From: JAICWP01 sp035252015
GTDB taxonomy: Bacteria > Acidobacteriota > Terriglobia > Terriglobales > Acidobacteriaceae
DNA length: 64,000 nt
Assembly (NCBI GenBank): GCA_035252015.1
Contig: DATFDP010000255.1
Span: 10,395 to 74,394 of the forward strand
Direction: 5' to 3'
Both the position numbers and the translations under genes were made by a program. This document shows, piece after piece, positions 42,350 through 53,640 of the stretch. Numbering within the stretch: the stretch's first letter is position 1; each line of letters opens with the position of its first letter. A model generated the notes under the pieces. It was not told the DNA's origin. It made no database searches and worked only from the letters and a program-made list of their open reading frames with translations.

Positions 42350-42577
42350 ATGCTCCGACGCACGGATGTGATCGGATTTGCGGGCCTCGGCATGCTGGTG
42401 GCGGGAGCCATCCTGTTTCTGACCGGCTCGGAAGGGGAATTGACCTGGGTGTACTGGATGGCCGGAACCTGTATCTGGTTTGTGGGTTTCGGCGTGTTGC
42501 TGGGCTGGCTCATTTGGCGCGCCGGAACATTTTCGGAGCGCTCGGCGGGTAAACCTGCGGGAGGACGCAAAAACTAG
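42350..42577 (+). CDS. Small two-helix membrane protein preceding the Rieske gene
   Basis: This 75-residue protein has two hydrophobic helices (VIGFAGLGMLVAGAILFLTG and MAGTCIWFVGFGVLLGWLIW) joined by a short acidic loop, and a basic tail. AGGAGG is 6 bases before the ATG. It is 9 bases from the Rieske gene, so it probably belongs to the same transcript and complex. No cofactor motif is seen. Function unknown. Confidence 0.7.
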   Translation: MLRRTDVIGFAGLGMLVAGAILFLTGSEGELTWVYWMAGTCIWFVGFGVLLGWLIWRAGTFSERSAGKPAGGRKN

Positions 42578-42586
42578 GCGAGAACT

Positions 42587-43051
42587 ATGCGCTCTGCACA
42601 ACCAAGCGAAGTAGCGTCGCCGGCCCGACGTCGGTTCCTGGGCATGCTGCTGGGGGGCGGACTCTTTGGCTCGGCTTTATCGTTTATCTATCCCGTGCTG
42701 CGCTACCTGGTCCCGCCACGCCTCACCGACATGGGGGGCGATACGGTGGCGGCTGGCAAAGTGGGCGAACTGAGGCCGAACACCGGCAAGATATTCCGCT
42801 TCGGCAGCCGCCCCGGGCTTCTGATGCTGGGCTCCGACGGCCAGTACCGCGCGCTTTCCGCCACCTGCACGCACCTGAGCTGCACCGTGCAATACCGCGG
42901 CGACCTGCGCCAGGTATGGTGTGCCTGCCATAACGGCATGTATGACCTGGCCGGGCGCAACCTGTCCGGCCCGCCGCCCCGTCCTCTGGAGCAATACGAC
43001 GTGCACGTCCGCGGCGACGAAATCATCGTCAGCCGCCGGCGGGAGGCGTAG
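42587..43051 (+). CDS. Rieske 2Fe-2S protein of a cytochrome bc complex
   Basis: The 154-residue protein has an N-terminal Arg-rich signal/anchor (ARRRFLGMLLGGGLFGSALS) resembling a Tat signal. The Rieske cluster ligands are in CTHLSC (94-99) and CACH (112-115), with the two extra cysteines positioned for the stabilising disulfide. It would sit at the periplasmic face and take electrons from quinol. Cytochrome b starts immediately after its stop. Confidence 0.93.
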   Translation: MRSAQPSEVASPARRRFLGMLLGGGLFGSALSFIYPVLRYLVPPRLTDMGGDTVAAGKVGELRPNTGKIFRFGSRPGLLMLGSDGQYRALSATCTHLSCTVQYRGDLRQVWCACHNGMYDLAGRNLSGPPPRPLEQYDVHVRGDEIIVSRRREA

Positions 43052-44131
43052 ATGGCCCCTCTGCCTCGGGTGCGCAACTGGCTGGATGAACGCTTCGGCT
43101 GGGACGAACTGGTGGCTCCTCTCCGCCACAAAACCGTTCCTATTCATCGTTATTCCTATTGGTATTTCCTGGGCGGCATCACCCTATTTCTCTTCGGCGT
43201 GCAGGTGTGCACTGGCATTCTTCTTTTGCTTTACTATCGGCCCAGCGCCAACGAAGCGTTTGAAAGCGTGCAGTACCTGATGACCCAGGTGCAGTTCGGC
43301 TGGCTGGTGCGTTCGGTGCACTCCTGGGCCGCCAACCTGATGATCTTTACCGCCATCCTGCACATGTTCAGCGTGGTGTTCCTGCGCGCCTACCGCAAGC
43401 CGCGCGAGCTAACCTGGGTGAGCGGCATGCTGCTGCTGTTCCTGGCCATGGGCTTTGGGTTCAGCGGCTACCTGCTGCCCTGGAACACGCTGGCCTTCTT
43501 CGCCACCAAGGTGGGGACCGACATTGCAGGGCAGGTGCCCTTTGTCGGGCATCGCCTGATGATTTTCCTCCGCGGCGGCGAAGAGGTAACCGGTGCCACG
43601 CTGAGCCGTTTCTTCGGCTTTCACGTGGCCGTGCTACCCGGGCTGACCACTTTGCTGGTAGCGATTCATCTGCTGCTTGTTCAGCGTTTCGGCATCAGCG
43701 TGCCGGCGCGTATCGAGCCGGAATGGCGCGCTCTGCCGGCTGAGAAGCGCGAGATGCGCTTTTTCCCCAACTTTCTGCTGCGCGAGCTGATGGCCTGGTA
43801 CATCGCCCTGGGCGTGCTGGGCGCCCTGGCAGCGTTTTCGCCTTGGGGTCTGGGCACCAAGGCCGATCCCTTTGCGCCCGCTCCCGCCGGCATCAAGCCG
43901 GAGTGGTATTTCCTGTTCATGTTCCAGACATTGAAACTCATCCCCGCCAAGCTGGGCATGCTGGACGGCGAAGTGGTGGGCATCCTGACATTCTCTCTGG
44001 CTGGGCTCATCTGGGTTCTGGTGCCGTTTCTAGACGGCACCAAACGCACGCAACGGCTGGTGACGGGAGCGGCCATGTTCTTGGTGGCTTACATGGGAAT
44101 GATGACGGCATACGGTTATGTGGCGAAATAA
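43052..44131 (+). CDS. Cytochrome b of a bc complex (fused b6 and subunit IV type)
   Basis: The 359-residue protein has about eight transmembrane helices. Haem ligands are in SVHSWAANLMIFTAILHMF and GFHVAVLPGLTTLLVAIHLL. The quinol-site PEWY motif is in IKPEWYFLFMF. The gene follows the Rieske gene without a gap and overlaps the nine-haem cytochrome gene by 14 bases. It is shorter than mitochondrial-type cytochrome b and joins the N- and C-terminal parts in one chain. The partner that normally supplies cytochrome c1 is absent. Confidence 0.93.
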   Translation: MAPLPRVRNWLDERFGWDELVAPLRHKTVPIHRYSYWYFLGGITLFLFGVQVCTGILLLLYYRPSANEAFESVQYLMTQVQFGWLVRSVHSWAANLMIFTAILHMFSVVFLRAYRKPRELTWVSGMLLLFLAMGFGFSGYLLPWNTLAFFATKVGTDIAGQVPFVGHRLMIFLRGGEEVTGATLSRFFGFHVAVLPGLTTLLVAIHLLLVQRFGISVPARIEPEWRALPAEKREMRFFPNFLLRELMAWYIALGVLGALAAFSPWGLGTKADPFAPAPAGIKPEWYFLFMFQTLKLIPAKLGMLDGEVVGILTFSLAGLIWVLVPFLDGTKRTQRLVTGAAMFLVAYMGMMTAYGYVAK

Positions 44132-45371
44132 GGGCCTCGGCGCGTTACTGGTGCTCGCAACCGCGGTTGCGCTGGCCCAGGCGCAGCAGCCCAACAGCTG
44201 CGTGGATTGTCATTCGGCGCTGGAGGGCGAGTTGCACGTCACGCAGGAACAATTCGCGCAGGATATTCACGCGCAGAAGGGATTGACGTGCGCCAGCTGC
44301 CACGGGGGCGATCCCGCCAAGACCGACGAGAGCGCCATGAGCAAGACCGCAGGGTTCAGGGGCAAGATTGAGCACGCCGCTGTGCCCAAGCTGTGCGGCT
44401 CCTGCCACTCCGATCCCGGCTTCATGCGCCAGTACAACCCTTCCCTGCGCACTGACCAATTGGGCCAGTACCAGACCAGCGTGCACGGCAAACGGTTGGC
44501 GGCCGGCGACAGCAAGGTGGCGGTCTGCACCGATTGCCACGGCGTGCACGACCTTCGCCCGGCCAGCGACACGCGTTCCAAGGTTCACCCCCTGAACATC
44601 GCCACCACCTGTTCACGCTGCCACGCCGACGCGCAGTATATGGCAGCCTACAAAATTCCCACCAACCAGTTCGCTGCTTATAAGACCAGCGTGCATCACG
44701 CCGCGCTGGCGGAGCGCGGCGACCTGAGCGCGCCCACCTGCACCACCTGCCACGGTAATCACGGCGCCACGCCGCCCGGTGTTGGCTCAGTGGCGAACGT
44801 GTGCTCCACCTGCCACGTCTTCCAGGCGCAACTGTTCGATGCCAGCCCGCACAAAGCGGCATTTGCCACCGCCGGGCTGCCCGGCTGCGTCACCTGCCAC
44901 AGCAATCACGGTATTGCCCAGCCCAACGATGCCATGCTCGGCACCAGCGCGCAGTCGGTTTGCACCAACTGCCACACTAAAGACGACACCGGCTACCAGG
45001 TAGCGGGCCAGATGCAGCAGGAGATCTCCGAGCTGGAAACTTCCATTGCGCGCTCGGATCACATCTTGACCCAATCCGAATCTTCGGGCATGGAAGTGAG
45101 TCAGGCCCGTTTGGAGCTGGACCAGGCGCGCGACGCGCTCACCAAGGCGCGAGTGAGCGTGCACACTTTCGCCGCTACGCCGGTACGCGCTGATGTAGAC
45201 TCCGGCCTGAAGATCACGGCCAAAACTTACGGCGAAGGCCAGGCTGCCTTGCGCGAGCGCGACTACCGCCGCACTGGCCTGGGCATGTCCCTGGTGGCGA
45301 TTGTGTTCGTGGTGGTGGCTCTGCGGCTTTACATAAGGGAAATTGAGAAAAACGGGAAAAGCACTAGTTAG
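44118..45371 (+). CDS. Nine-haem cytochrome c with C-terminal membrane anchor
   Basis: The 417-residue protein has a signal peptide (LGALLVLATAVALAQAQ) and nine CxxCH motifs with first cysteines at 28, 58, 93, 137, 165, 208, 229, 257 and 282. After a helical linker (LETSIARSDHILTQSESS) a single helix near residues 385-402 (MSLVAIVFVVVALRLYI) anchors it. In this operon it stands where cytochrome c1 would be and probably carries electrons from the Rieske/cytochrome b part toward the oxidase encoded next. Its start overlaps the cytochrome b gene. Confidence 0.92.
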   Translation: MWRNKGLGALLVLATAVALAQAQQPNSCVDCHSALEGELHVTQEQFAQDIHAQKGLTCASCHGGDPAKTDESAMSKTAGFRGKIEHAAVPKLCGSCHSDPGFMRQYNPSLRTDQLGQYQTSVHGKRLAAGDSKVAVCTDCHGVHDLRPASDTRSKVHPLNIATTCSRCHADAQYMAAYKIPTNQFAAYKTSVHHAALAERGDLSAPTCTTCHGNHGATPPGVGSVANVCSTCHVFQAQLFDASPHKAAFATAGLPGCVTCHSNHGIAQPNDAMLGTSAQSVCTNCHTKDDTGYQVAGQMQQEISELETSIARSDHILTQSESSGMEVSQARLELDQARDALTKARVSVHTFAATPVRADVDSGLKITAKTYGEGQAALRERDYRRTGLGMSLVAIVFVVVALRLYIREIEKNGKSTS

Positions 45372-45447
45372 TAGCGGGTGGCTGGTAGCTGGTGGTTCGT
45401 AGCGGTGCCCGGGCGGACCAACTACCAACCACTAACTACCAGCTACT
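45372..45447. repeat. CTACTAACTACC-type inverted repeat
   Basis: GTGGCTGGTAGCTGGTGG faces CCAACCACTAACTACCAGCT, giving an imperfect palindrome between the cytochrome and oxidase operons. Similar short elements are at 6957-7015 and 55979-56008. Confidence 0.5.
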
Positions 45448-45501
45448 TTCCCTGTGGCACGAGATCCCTTCCCTCGCTACCCTCCCTCTCCACATCCACT
45501 C

Positions 45502-45530
45502 TTGCTTCCCTCACACTCCCCTGTGATACA
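45502..45530 (+). promoter_or_regulatory. Putative promoter of the cytochrome c oxidase operon
   Basis: TTGCTT (45502-45507), 17 bases, GATACA (45525-45530) with an upstream TGTG resembling an extended -10. Subunit II starts at 45618. Confidence 0.4.
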
Positions 45531-45617
45531 CTTCCGGCCCAACAAGCAACTTAGATTTTTTCGCGCTTACAACCTGGATCCTAGCAAGGAAATTTCTCGA
45601 ACCCGGGAGGCAAGGGG

Positions 45618-46421
45618 ATGGGCCTGGCACTTCTGCTGATTATCTGGCTAGTCACCTTTCTCAGTTCCTACTTCTTCGTAGCTCACGCCTGGTGGCCACA
45701 CGCAATCTCCGCAAGCGCCCCCTATATTGACCACCAGTGGCACCTGACGTTCATTGCCATGGGCGTAGTGTTCATCGCGGCGCAGGTGGTGCTGGGGCTG
45801 GTGGTATTTCGCTATCGGGATCGTGGCGACGCGGCCAAGGCCAGTTACTCACACGGCAACAACAAGTTGGAACTGACCTGGACGGTGCTGACCGCCATCC
45901 TCTTTCTGGGGTTGAACGCCATCGGCAGCCCTATCTGGGCGGCAGAGCGCTTCCACAGTGCCGACCAGGGCGCCATGAAGGTGGAGGTCACCGGATTGCA
46001 GTTCGCCTGGTACTTCCGCTATCCCGGGGCGGACGACAAGTTCGGCAACACCCGGCCGGAGCTGGAAGATGCTTCCCTGGGCGGGTTAAGCGCTCTGGGG
46101 GTTGATTCCAATGACCCGGCATCGAAGGACGACGTGGTGAGCGGCGTGCTGGAGCTGCCGGTGAACCGCGAAGTGGACCTCACGCTGCGCGCGCAGGACG
46201 TGATTCACAGCTTTTTTGTTCCCGCCATGCGCTTCAAGCAGGACGCGGTGCCTGGGCTGATGATCCACATGCACTTCCGCCCGGAGCAGACCGGCGACTA
46301 CGAAATTGCCTGTGCTGAGCTGTGCGGCCTGGGGCACTACAAGATGCACGGCATTATGCGTGTGGTCAGTGAGCAGGATTTCGAAAAATGGCTGGCGGAA
46401 CGGGAGGCGGACAAGCAATGA
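45618..46421 (+). CDS. coxB: Cytochrome c oxidase subunit II
   Basis: This 267-residue protein has two N-terminal transmembrane helices (ALLLIIWLVTFLSSYFFVA and WHLTFIAMGVVFIAAQVVLG) and a periplasmic cupredoxin domain. The CuA site is complete: HSFFVPAMRF, then CAELCGLGHYKM. It has no fused cytochrome c domain, so it needs an external donor, possibly the nine-haem cytochrome. The stop overlaps the subunit I start in ATGA. Confidence 0.95.
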   Translation: MGLALLLIIWLVTFLSSYFFVAHAWWPHAISASAPYIDHQWHLTFIAMGVVFIAAQVVLGLVVFRYRDRGDAAKASYSHGNNKLELTWTVLTAILFLGLNAIGSPIWAAERFHSADQGAMKVEVTGLQFAWYFRYPGADDKFGNTRPELEDASLGGLSALGVDSNDPASKDDVVSGVLELPVNREVDLTLRAQDVIHSFFVPAMRFKQDAVPGLMIHMHFRPEQTGDYEIACAELCGLGHYKMHGIMRVVSEQDFEKWLAEREADKQ

Positions 46422-48175
46422 CACAGTCACAGGGCCCAGCAGGCGCGGCACCCGCCGCGGTTCACGGACATGCCCCCACCGGCTTCATCCGTAAATACGT
46501 TTTCAGTCTTGATCACAAAGTTATCGGCATTCAGTATTACTTCCTGGCGCTGAGCGCAGTATGCGTGGGCATGATTCTCTCCCTGGCCATGCGCATTCAC
46601 ATGGTCTGGCCCGATGCCTCCATTCCCTTCTTTGGCGCCATCAAGCCGGAGCAGTACCTGACACTAATGACCATGCACGGCACCATCATGGTGTTTTTCG
46701 TGCTGACCACGGCCCCGCAGAGCGGCTTCGGCAACTACTTCCTACCCATTCAGATTGGGGCGCCGGACATGGCCTTCCCTACTCTGAACATGCTTTCCTT
46801 CTGGACCACGTTCGTGTCGTTTGCGGTGATGATCGCCGCCTTCTTCGTGGCTGGCGGCGCTCCGCTTTCCGGCTGGACTAACTACCCCACCCTGAGCGCC
46901 ATCCCCTTGGCGGGACCGGGCGAAGGCTTGGGCGAAGATTTGTGGCTCATAAGTATCGCGCTGTTCTGTGCCGCTTCCATGATGGGCGCGCTGAACTTCA
47001 TCACCACGACGCTTGACCTGCGAGCCAAAGGCATGACCCTGATGCGCATGCCGCTGACCTGCTGGTCGTGGTTCATCACCGCCATTCTGGGATTGCTAGC
47101 CTTCGGCGTGCTGCTCGCCGGCGGAATCCTGCTGCTGATGGACCGCAACCTGGGCACCAGCTTCTTTGTTCCCGGAGGCCTGGTGGTCAGTGGCGTGCCG
47201 GTGCAGCATAGTGGCGGCTCGCCCTTATTATGGCAGCACCTTTTCTGGTTTTTCGGTCACCCCGAGGTTTATATCGCCATCCTGCCCGGCATGGGTGTAG
47301 CTTCCCAGCTCCTCTCCACCTTTTCCCGCAAGCCCATCTTCGGCTACCGGGCGATGGTATACGCCATGATGGCCATCGGGATCCTGGGATTCATGGTCTG
47401 GGGCCATCACATGTTCATGAGCGGCATGAGCCCCTACTCGGCTTTTGCCTTTTCCTTCATGACCATGGCCATCGGCGTGCCCTCGGCCATTAAGACGTTC
47501 AACTGGCTGGGCACCATGTGGAAGGGCAAGATCCGCTTTACCCCGCCCATGCTGTTTGCCATCGGCTTCGTTTCGCTGTTCGTTTCTGGCGGTCTGAGCG
47601 GCCCCTTCCTGGCCCAGCCGGCCATTGACATCCCGCTGCACGACACCTACTTCGTTGTAGGCCACTTCCACCTGATCATGGGTGTGGCCGCCATCTTTGG
47701 CATATTCGCCGCAACTTACTACTGGTTCCCCAAGATGTACGGCCGAATGATGAACAACACCCTGGGCAAAGTGCACTTCGTGATCACCTTCATCGGCACT
47801 TATTGCATCTTCATGCCTATGCACTACCTGGGTATGGCGGGCAATCCGCGCCGCTACTCGCAGTTCACTGAGCTTAAATACCTGGCGCCGCTCATCCCCA
47901 TCCACAAGTTCATAACCTATGCGGCAATCATCACAGTAACCGCCCAGTTGATTTTCCTCTTCAATTTGTTCTGGAGCATGAAGAAGGGGAAGAAGGCTGA
48001 ACAGAATCCCTGGGAAGCCACAACCCTGGAGTGGACCACGGCCACGCCGCCTCCGCACGACAATTTCGGCGGCGTCACCCCGGTGGTTTATCACGGGCCT
48101 TATGAGTACAGCGTGCCGGGTGCAGCCAAGGATTACATCATGCAGAGCGATCCCGCGCCCGTGCCTGCGCACTAG
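46418..48175 (+). CDS. coxA: Cytochrome c oxidase subunit I
   Basis: With ATG 46418 overlapping the subunit II stop, the protein has 585 residues and 12 or more helices. Catalytic features are LFWFFGHPEVYIAILPG (CuB His, cross-linked Tyr, and the Glu of the A1-type D channel), WGHHMFMSGM (CuB histidines), and HDTYFVVGHFHLIMG (haem a3 and a ligands). It is an A1-type haem-copper oxidase that reduces O2 and pumps protons in the inner membrane. Confidence 0.96.
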   Translation: MTQSQGPAGAAPAAVHGHAPTGFIRKYVFSLDHKVIGIQYYFLALSAVCVGMILSLAMRIHMVWPDASIPFFGAIKPEQYLTLMTMHGTIMVFFVLTTAPQSGFGNYFLPIQIGAPDMAFPTLNMLSFWTTFVSFAVMIAAFFVAGGAPLSGWTNYPTLSAIPLAGPGEGLGEDLWLISIALFCAASMMGALNFITTTLDLRAKGMTLMRMPLTCWSWFITAILGLLAFGVLLAGGILLLMDRNLGTSFFVPGGLVVSGVPVQHSGGSPLLWQHLFWFFGHPEVYIAILPGMGVASQLLSTFSRKPIFGYRAMVYAMMAIGILGFMVWGHHMFMSGMSPYSAFAFSFMTMAIGVPSAIKTFNWLGTMWKGKIRFTPPMLFAIGFVSLFVSGGLSGPFLAQPAIDIPLHDTYFVVGHFHLIMGVAAIFGIFAATYYWFPKMYGRMMNNTLGKVHFVITFIGTYCIFMPMHYLGMAGNPRRYSQFTELKYLAPLIPIHKFITYAAIITVTAQLIFLFNLFWSMKKGKKAEQNPWEATTLEWTTATPPPHDNFGGVTPVVYHGPYEYSVPGAAKDYIMQSDPAPVPAH

Positions 48176-48181
48176 ATTGGT

Positions 48182-48928
48182 ATGGCCACATTGACTCCGA
48201 CCCTAACCGTTAAGCAGCCCAAGTCCCGCCACGGCGGGGGAGGGGACATCCCTCACTATCCCGGTGGAGGTGGGGGCGGAGGGCGAGGCGACGATTCTCC
48301 GGATTACGGAGAACGCCTGCGCCGATGCCGCCTGGGGCTGGCGGTGGGCATTGCGCCCATTGTGATGCTGTTCGTGGCCTTCAGCAGCGCCTATCTGGTG
48401 CGCCAGGGTCTGGCTTCCTGGGACCTGCGCACCAACAGCTACATCAATGATTGGGCGCCCCTGCGCCTGCCCACGCTGCTGCTCATAATCAATACCTGCT
48501 TCCTGCTGGTGAGCAGCATCACTATGGAATTTGCGCGACGACAGGCGTCGCGGCTGGCGGTTATCGCCCCCGTCACGGCCATGCCGGGTATTGCTGACGA
48601 CGAAACCAGCGGCTTTCCCTGGCTGGGCGTCACCGTGGCACTGGGGATCGGCTTTCTGGCGGGCCAACTGCTGGCCTGGCGGCAGATGGAGATGAGCGGC
48701 TTCTTCATGTCCAGCAATCCCAGCAGTTCGTTCTTCTATCTGCTGACCGGGGCGCATGCTCTGCACCTGCTGGGTGGCGTGATTGCGCTGACCTACGCCG
48801 GAATCACGGTGTGGATGAAGCGCCCGCCGGAGGCACGCCACATTGTGGTGGACGTCACCGCCTGGTACTGGCATTTCATGGCTTTGTTGTGGCTGTACAT
48901 TTTCGCCCTTCTGGAAATTGCGCGTTAA
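48182..48928 (+). CDS. Cytochrome c oxidase subunit III family protein (copy 1, Gly-rich N-terminus)
   Basis: This 248-residue membrane protein opens with a Gly-rich, probably disordered stretch (HGGGGDIPHYPGGGGGGG) and then five helices. SSFFYLLTGAHALHLLGGVI and VDVTAWYWHFMALLWLYIFA match subunit III. It starts 6 bases after subunit I and is followed 18 bases later by a second subunit III gene. Two subunit III genes in tandem are unusual. One may replace the N-terminal two helices absent in the other. Confidence 0.88.
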   Translation: MATLTPTLTVKQPKSRHGGGGDIPHYPGGGGGGGRGDDSPDYGERLRRCRLGLAVGIAPIVMLFVAFSSAYLVRQGLASWDLRTNSYINDWAPLRLPTLLLIINTCFLLVSSITMEFARRQASRLAVIAPVTAMPGIADDETSGFPWLGVTVALGIGFLAGQLLAWRQMEMSGFFMSSNPSSSFFYLLTGAHALHLLGGVIALTYAGITVWMKRPPEARHIVVDVTAWYWHFMALLWLYIFALLEIAR

Positions 48929-48946
48929 CGCGAGGAGGCTGGCACA

Positions 48947-49705
48947 ATGGCCGATGTTGCGGTGCAACACAGCGTCGCAGGAGCTTATGAGCCGTCGCTG
49001 TTTGGCACCTATTCCAAAAAAATCGGAATGTGGCTGTTCCTGCTTTCCGATTCCCTAACCTTCGGCGCGCTGCTGTTCGCCTACTCTTATGGTCGCGTCT
49101 CTACGCCCAACTGGCCGACGCCCTTCGGCAAGGCCAGCATCGTCAACGCCACGATCATGACCGTCTGCCTGCTCTCCAGTTCGCTAACCATGGTGCTGGG
49201 CGTGCTGGCATCCAAAAAAGGCGACCACAAGGCGACGGTGAAATGGCTGCTGGCCACGATGTTCTTCGGCGCACTGTTCGTTGTGCTGCACGCTAAGGAG
49301 TGGAGCGGGCTGATCAACGAGGGCCTGCGTCCCTTTAGCAATCCCTGGGCGAAAAATGTTCCCCAGTTCGGCGGTACCTTCTTCACCTTGACCGGCATGC
49401 ACATGCTGCACGTCACCATCGGTGTGTGCTACCTGGGCGTGGTGGCCCTGCGCAAGAAATGGCTGCCCATTCTGCTGGGCATCTGGCTGCTGGGCTGGCT
49501 GCTGACCCCAGCCACCAACGTGTTCCACATCGGCATTCACGTGCTGCTGCTGGTGGCGGTGGTTTCCGCCGTGATTCTGGTGTTGCGGCCCAAAGTTTAC
49601 GACGCGCATGACGTGGAAATTGCCGGACTGTACTGGCACTTCGTGGACCTGGTGTGGATGTTCATCTTCCCCCTGGTCTATCTGATGTCCACCAAGGTGG
49701 TGTAA
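48947..49705 (+). CDS. Cytochrome c oxidase subunit III family protein (copy 2)
   Basis: This 252-residue protein has a hydrophilic start (YEPSLFGTYSKKIGMWLFL), then helices including GTFFTLTGMHMLHVTIGVCY and IAGLYWHFVDLVWMFIFPLV, typical of the COX3 superfamily. It is more like the quinol/haem-copper oxidase subunit III group than copy 1. GAGGAGG precedes the ATG, implying strong independent translation. Confidence 0.9.
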   Translation: MADVAVQHSVAGAYEPSLFGTYSKKIGMWLFLLSDSLTFGALLFAYSYGRVSTPNWPTPFGKASIVNATIMTVCLLSSSLTMVLGVLASKKGDHKATVKWLLATMFFGALFVVLHAKEWSGLINEGLRPFSNPWAKNVPQFGGTFFTLTGMHMLHVTIGVCYLGVVALRKKWLPILLGIWLLGWLLTPATNVFHIGIHVLLLVAVVSAVILVLRPKVYDAHDVEIAGLYWHFVDLVWMFIFPLVYLMSTKVV

Positions 49706-49735
49706 CGCACTCTGCTTTGCGGAGCCGAAACGACC

Positions 49736-50065
49736 ATGCATGATGTAGCCCTGAAACCGGGTGTTGCAGCAGTCCACGAGGAAAGCAGGACGCCCTACTA
49801 CTTCGTGTGGGTGGCGCTGCTGATTCTGACCGGCATCGAGGTGGTGCTCACCTACAACCAGGTGTTTGCCCCAGTGCGCATGCTGGAAGTGCTGATGGGG
49901 CTGTCGGTGATCAAGTCGGCGCTCATCATCGCCTACTTCATGCACCTGAAGTTCGAAATCGCCCGCATGAAGTACGTGCTGATGGTGGCCCTGGTGGTCT
50001 GCCTATGCCTGATGTTTATCTTCTTTGCGGATGCCTTCCGCATCCTCAGCCTCGGTGTAAGATGA
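49736..50065 (+). CDS. Cytochrome c oxidase subunit IV family protein
   Basis: The 109-residue protein has three transmembrane helices (YFVWVALLILTGIEVVLTY, MLEVLMGLSVIKSALIIAYF, YVLMVALVVCLCLMFIFFAD) and the MHLKFE motif after the second helix that is typical of prokaryotic subunit IV (CyoD/CtaF-like). It follows subunit III by 30 bases. The subunit helps assembly and stability and carries no cofactor. Confidence 0.9.
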   Translation: MHDVALKPGVAAVHEESRTPYYFVWVALLILTGIEVVLTYNQVFAPVRMLEVLMGLSVIKSALIIAYFMHLKFEIARMKYVLMVALVVCLCLMFIFFADAFRILSLGVR

Positions 50066-50075
50066 GGGGCGTGAA

Positions 50076-50327
50076 ATGAAGCTGCGTTTGGCCATTCTCG
50101 GATTTGCCCTGGCGCTGTGGGCCGCGCCCGCCTTCGGCCAGGGCTGCGCCATGTGCTACATGTCCGCCCTGGGCGCAACTCCCAAGAGCCAGAAGGCGCT
50201 CACCAAGGGCGTGGCCGTGCTCCTGGTGCCTCCCGTAGGCATGATGTCCATCCTGATCGGCGCCGGGTTCGTGTACGCGCGCAAGCGCGACCAGCGGGTG
50301 GAAGAAGAAGAAACCCAAAAAGTCTAA
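50076..50327 (+). CDS. Small exported membrane protein of the oxidase operon
   Basis: The 83-residue product has a signal peptide (MKLRLAILGFALALWAAPAFG), then GCAMCYMSALGA with a CxxC pair at the mature N-terminus, and one transmembrane helix (GVAVLLVPPVGMMSILIGAGF) with a charged tail. Position at the end of the oxidase operon and the CxxC suggest a role in metal delivery or assembly, but this is a guess. No named family is recognised. Confidence 0.7.
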   Translation: MKLRLAILGFALALWAAPAFGQGCAMCYMSALGATPKSQKALTKGVAVLLVPPVGMMSILIGAGFVYARKRDQRVEEEETQKV

Positions 50328-50329
50328 AC

Positions 50330-50495
50330 GAAATGTGGGGGGGCGGGGTTCTGCCCCGCCCTGCACGGGGCGAAGCCCCGTGGCCCACACGTGAAAACGT
50401 AGCTCCGGCATCTCGCCGGCTCTCCGGCGAGCGTCCCACCCGCCGCGGGTGAGGGCAAGATGCCCTCAGGACAGCCGCCAGGATGGCGGCGCTAC
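50330..50495. repeat. Nested hairpins followed by full GTAGCGCCGGC-type element
   Basis: First, TGTGGG..CCCACA (50335-50389) encloses two hairpins (GGGGCGGGGTTCTGCCCCGC and CACGGGGCGAAGCCCCGTG). Then a 97-base inverted element from GTAGCTCCGGCATCTCGCC to GCCAGGATGGCGGCGCTAC (50399-50495) repeats the design at 38373-38470. Together they may end the oxidase transcript. Confidence 0.65.
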
Positions 50496-50617
50496 GACGC
50501 AGGGCGATTGAGCCTGCCTTGCTCGACAATTTATAATCGAAAGATTCCGCAGCGCTCACCAAGGCCGTAGTGGGGAGGCCGAGGTGTCAGCTGCAGGGTT
50601 CGAGCACATTCCTGCCG

Positions 50618-53557
<2,940 letters not shown>

Positions 53558-53640
53558 TGCTCCATTGGGCTGGGGCGGCCATTCGCGGTAAGCTACTGGG
53601 TGGCTGCTACTCGCATCTTAGGTCGCAGCGAACTTCTGCA

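Noticed and set aside
46388..46417. Extended start for cytochrome oxidase subunit I
   Set aside because: The ATG at 46418 overlaps the subunit II stop in ATGA, the coupling used elsewhere in the window; the extension would lie inside subunit II.
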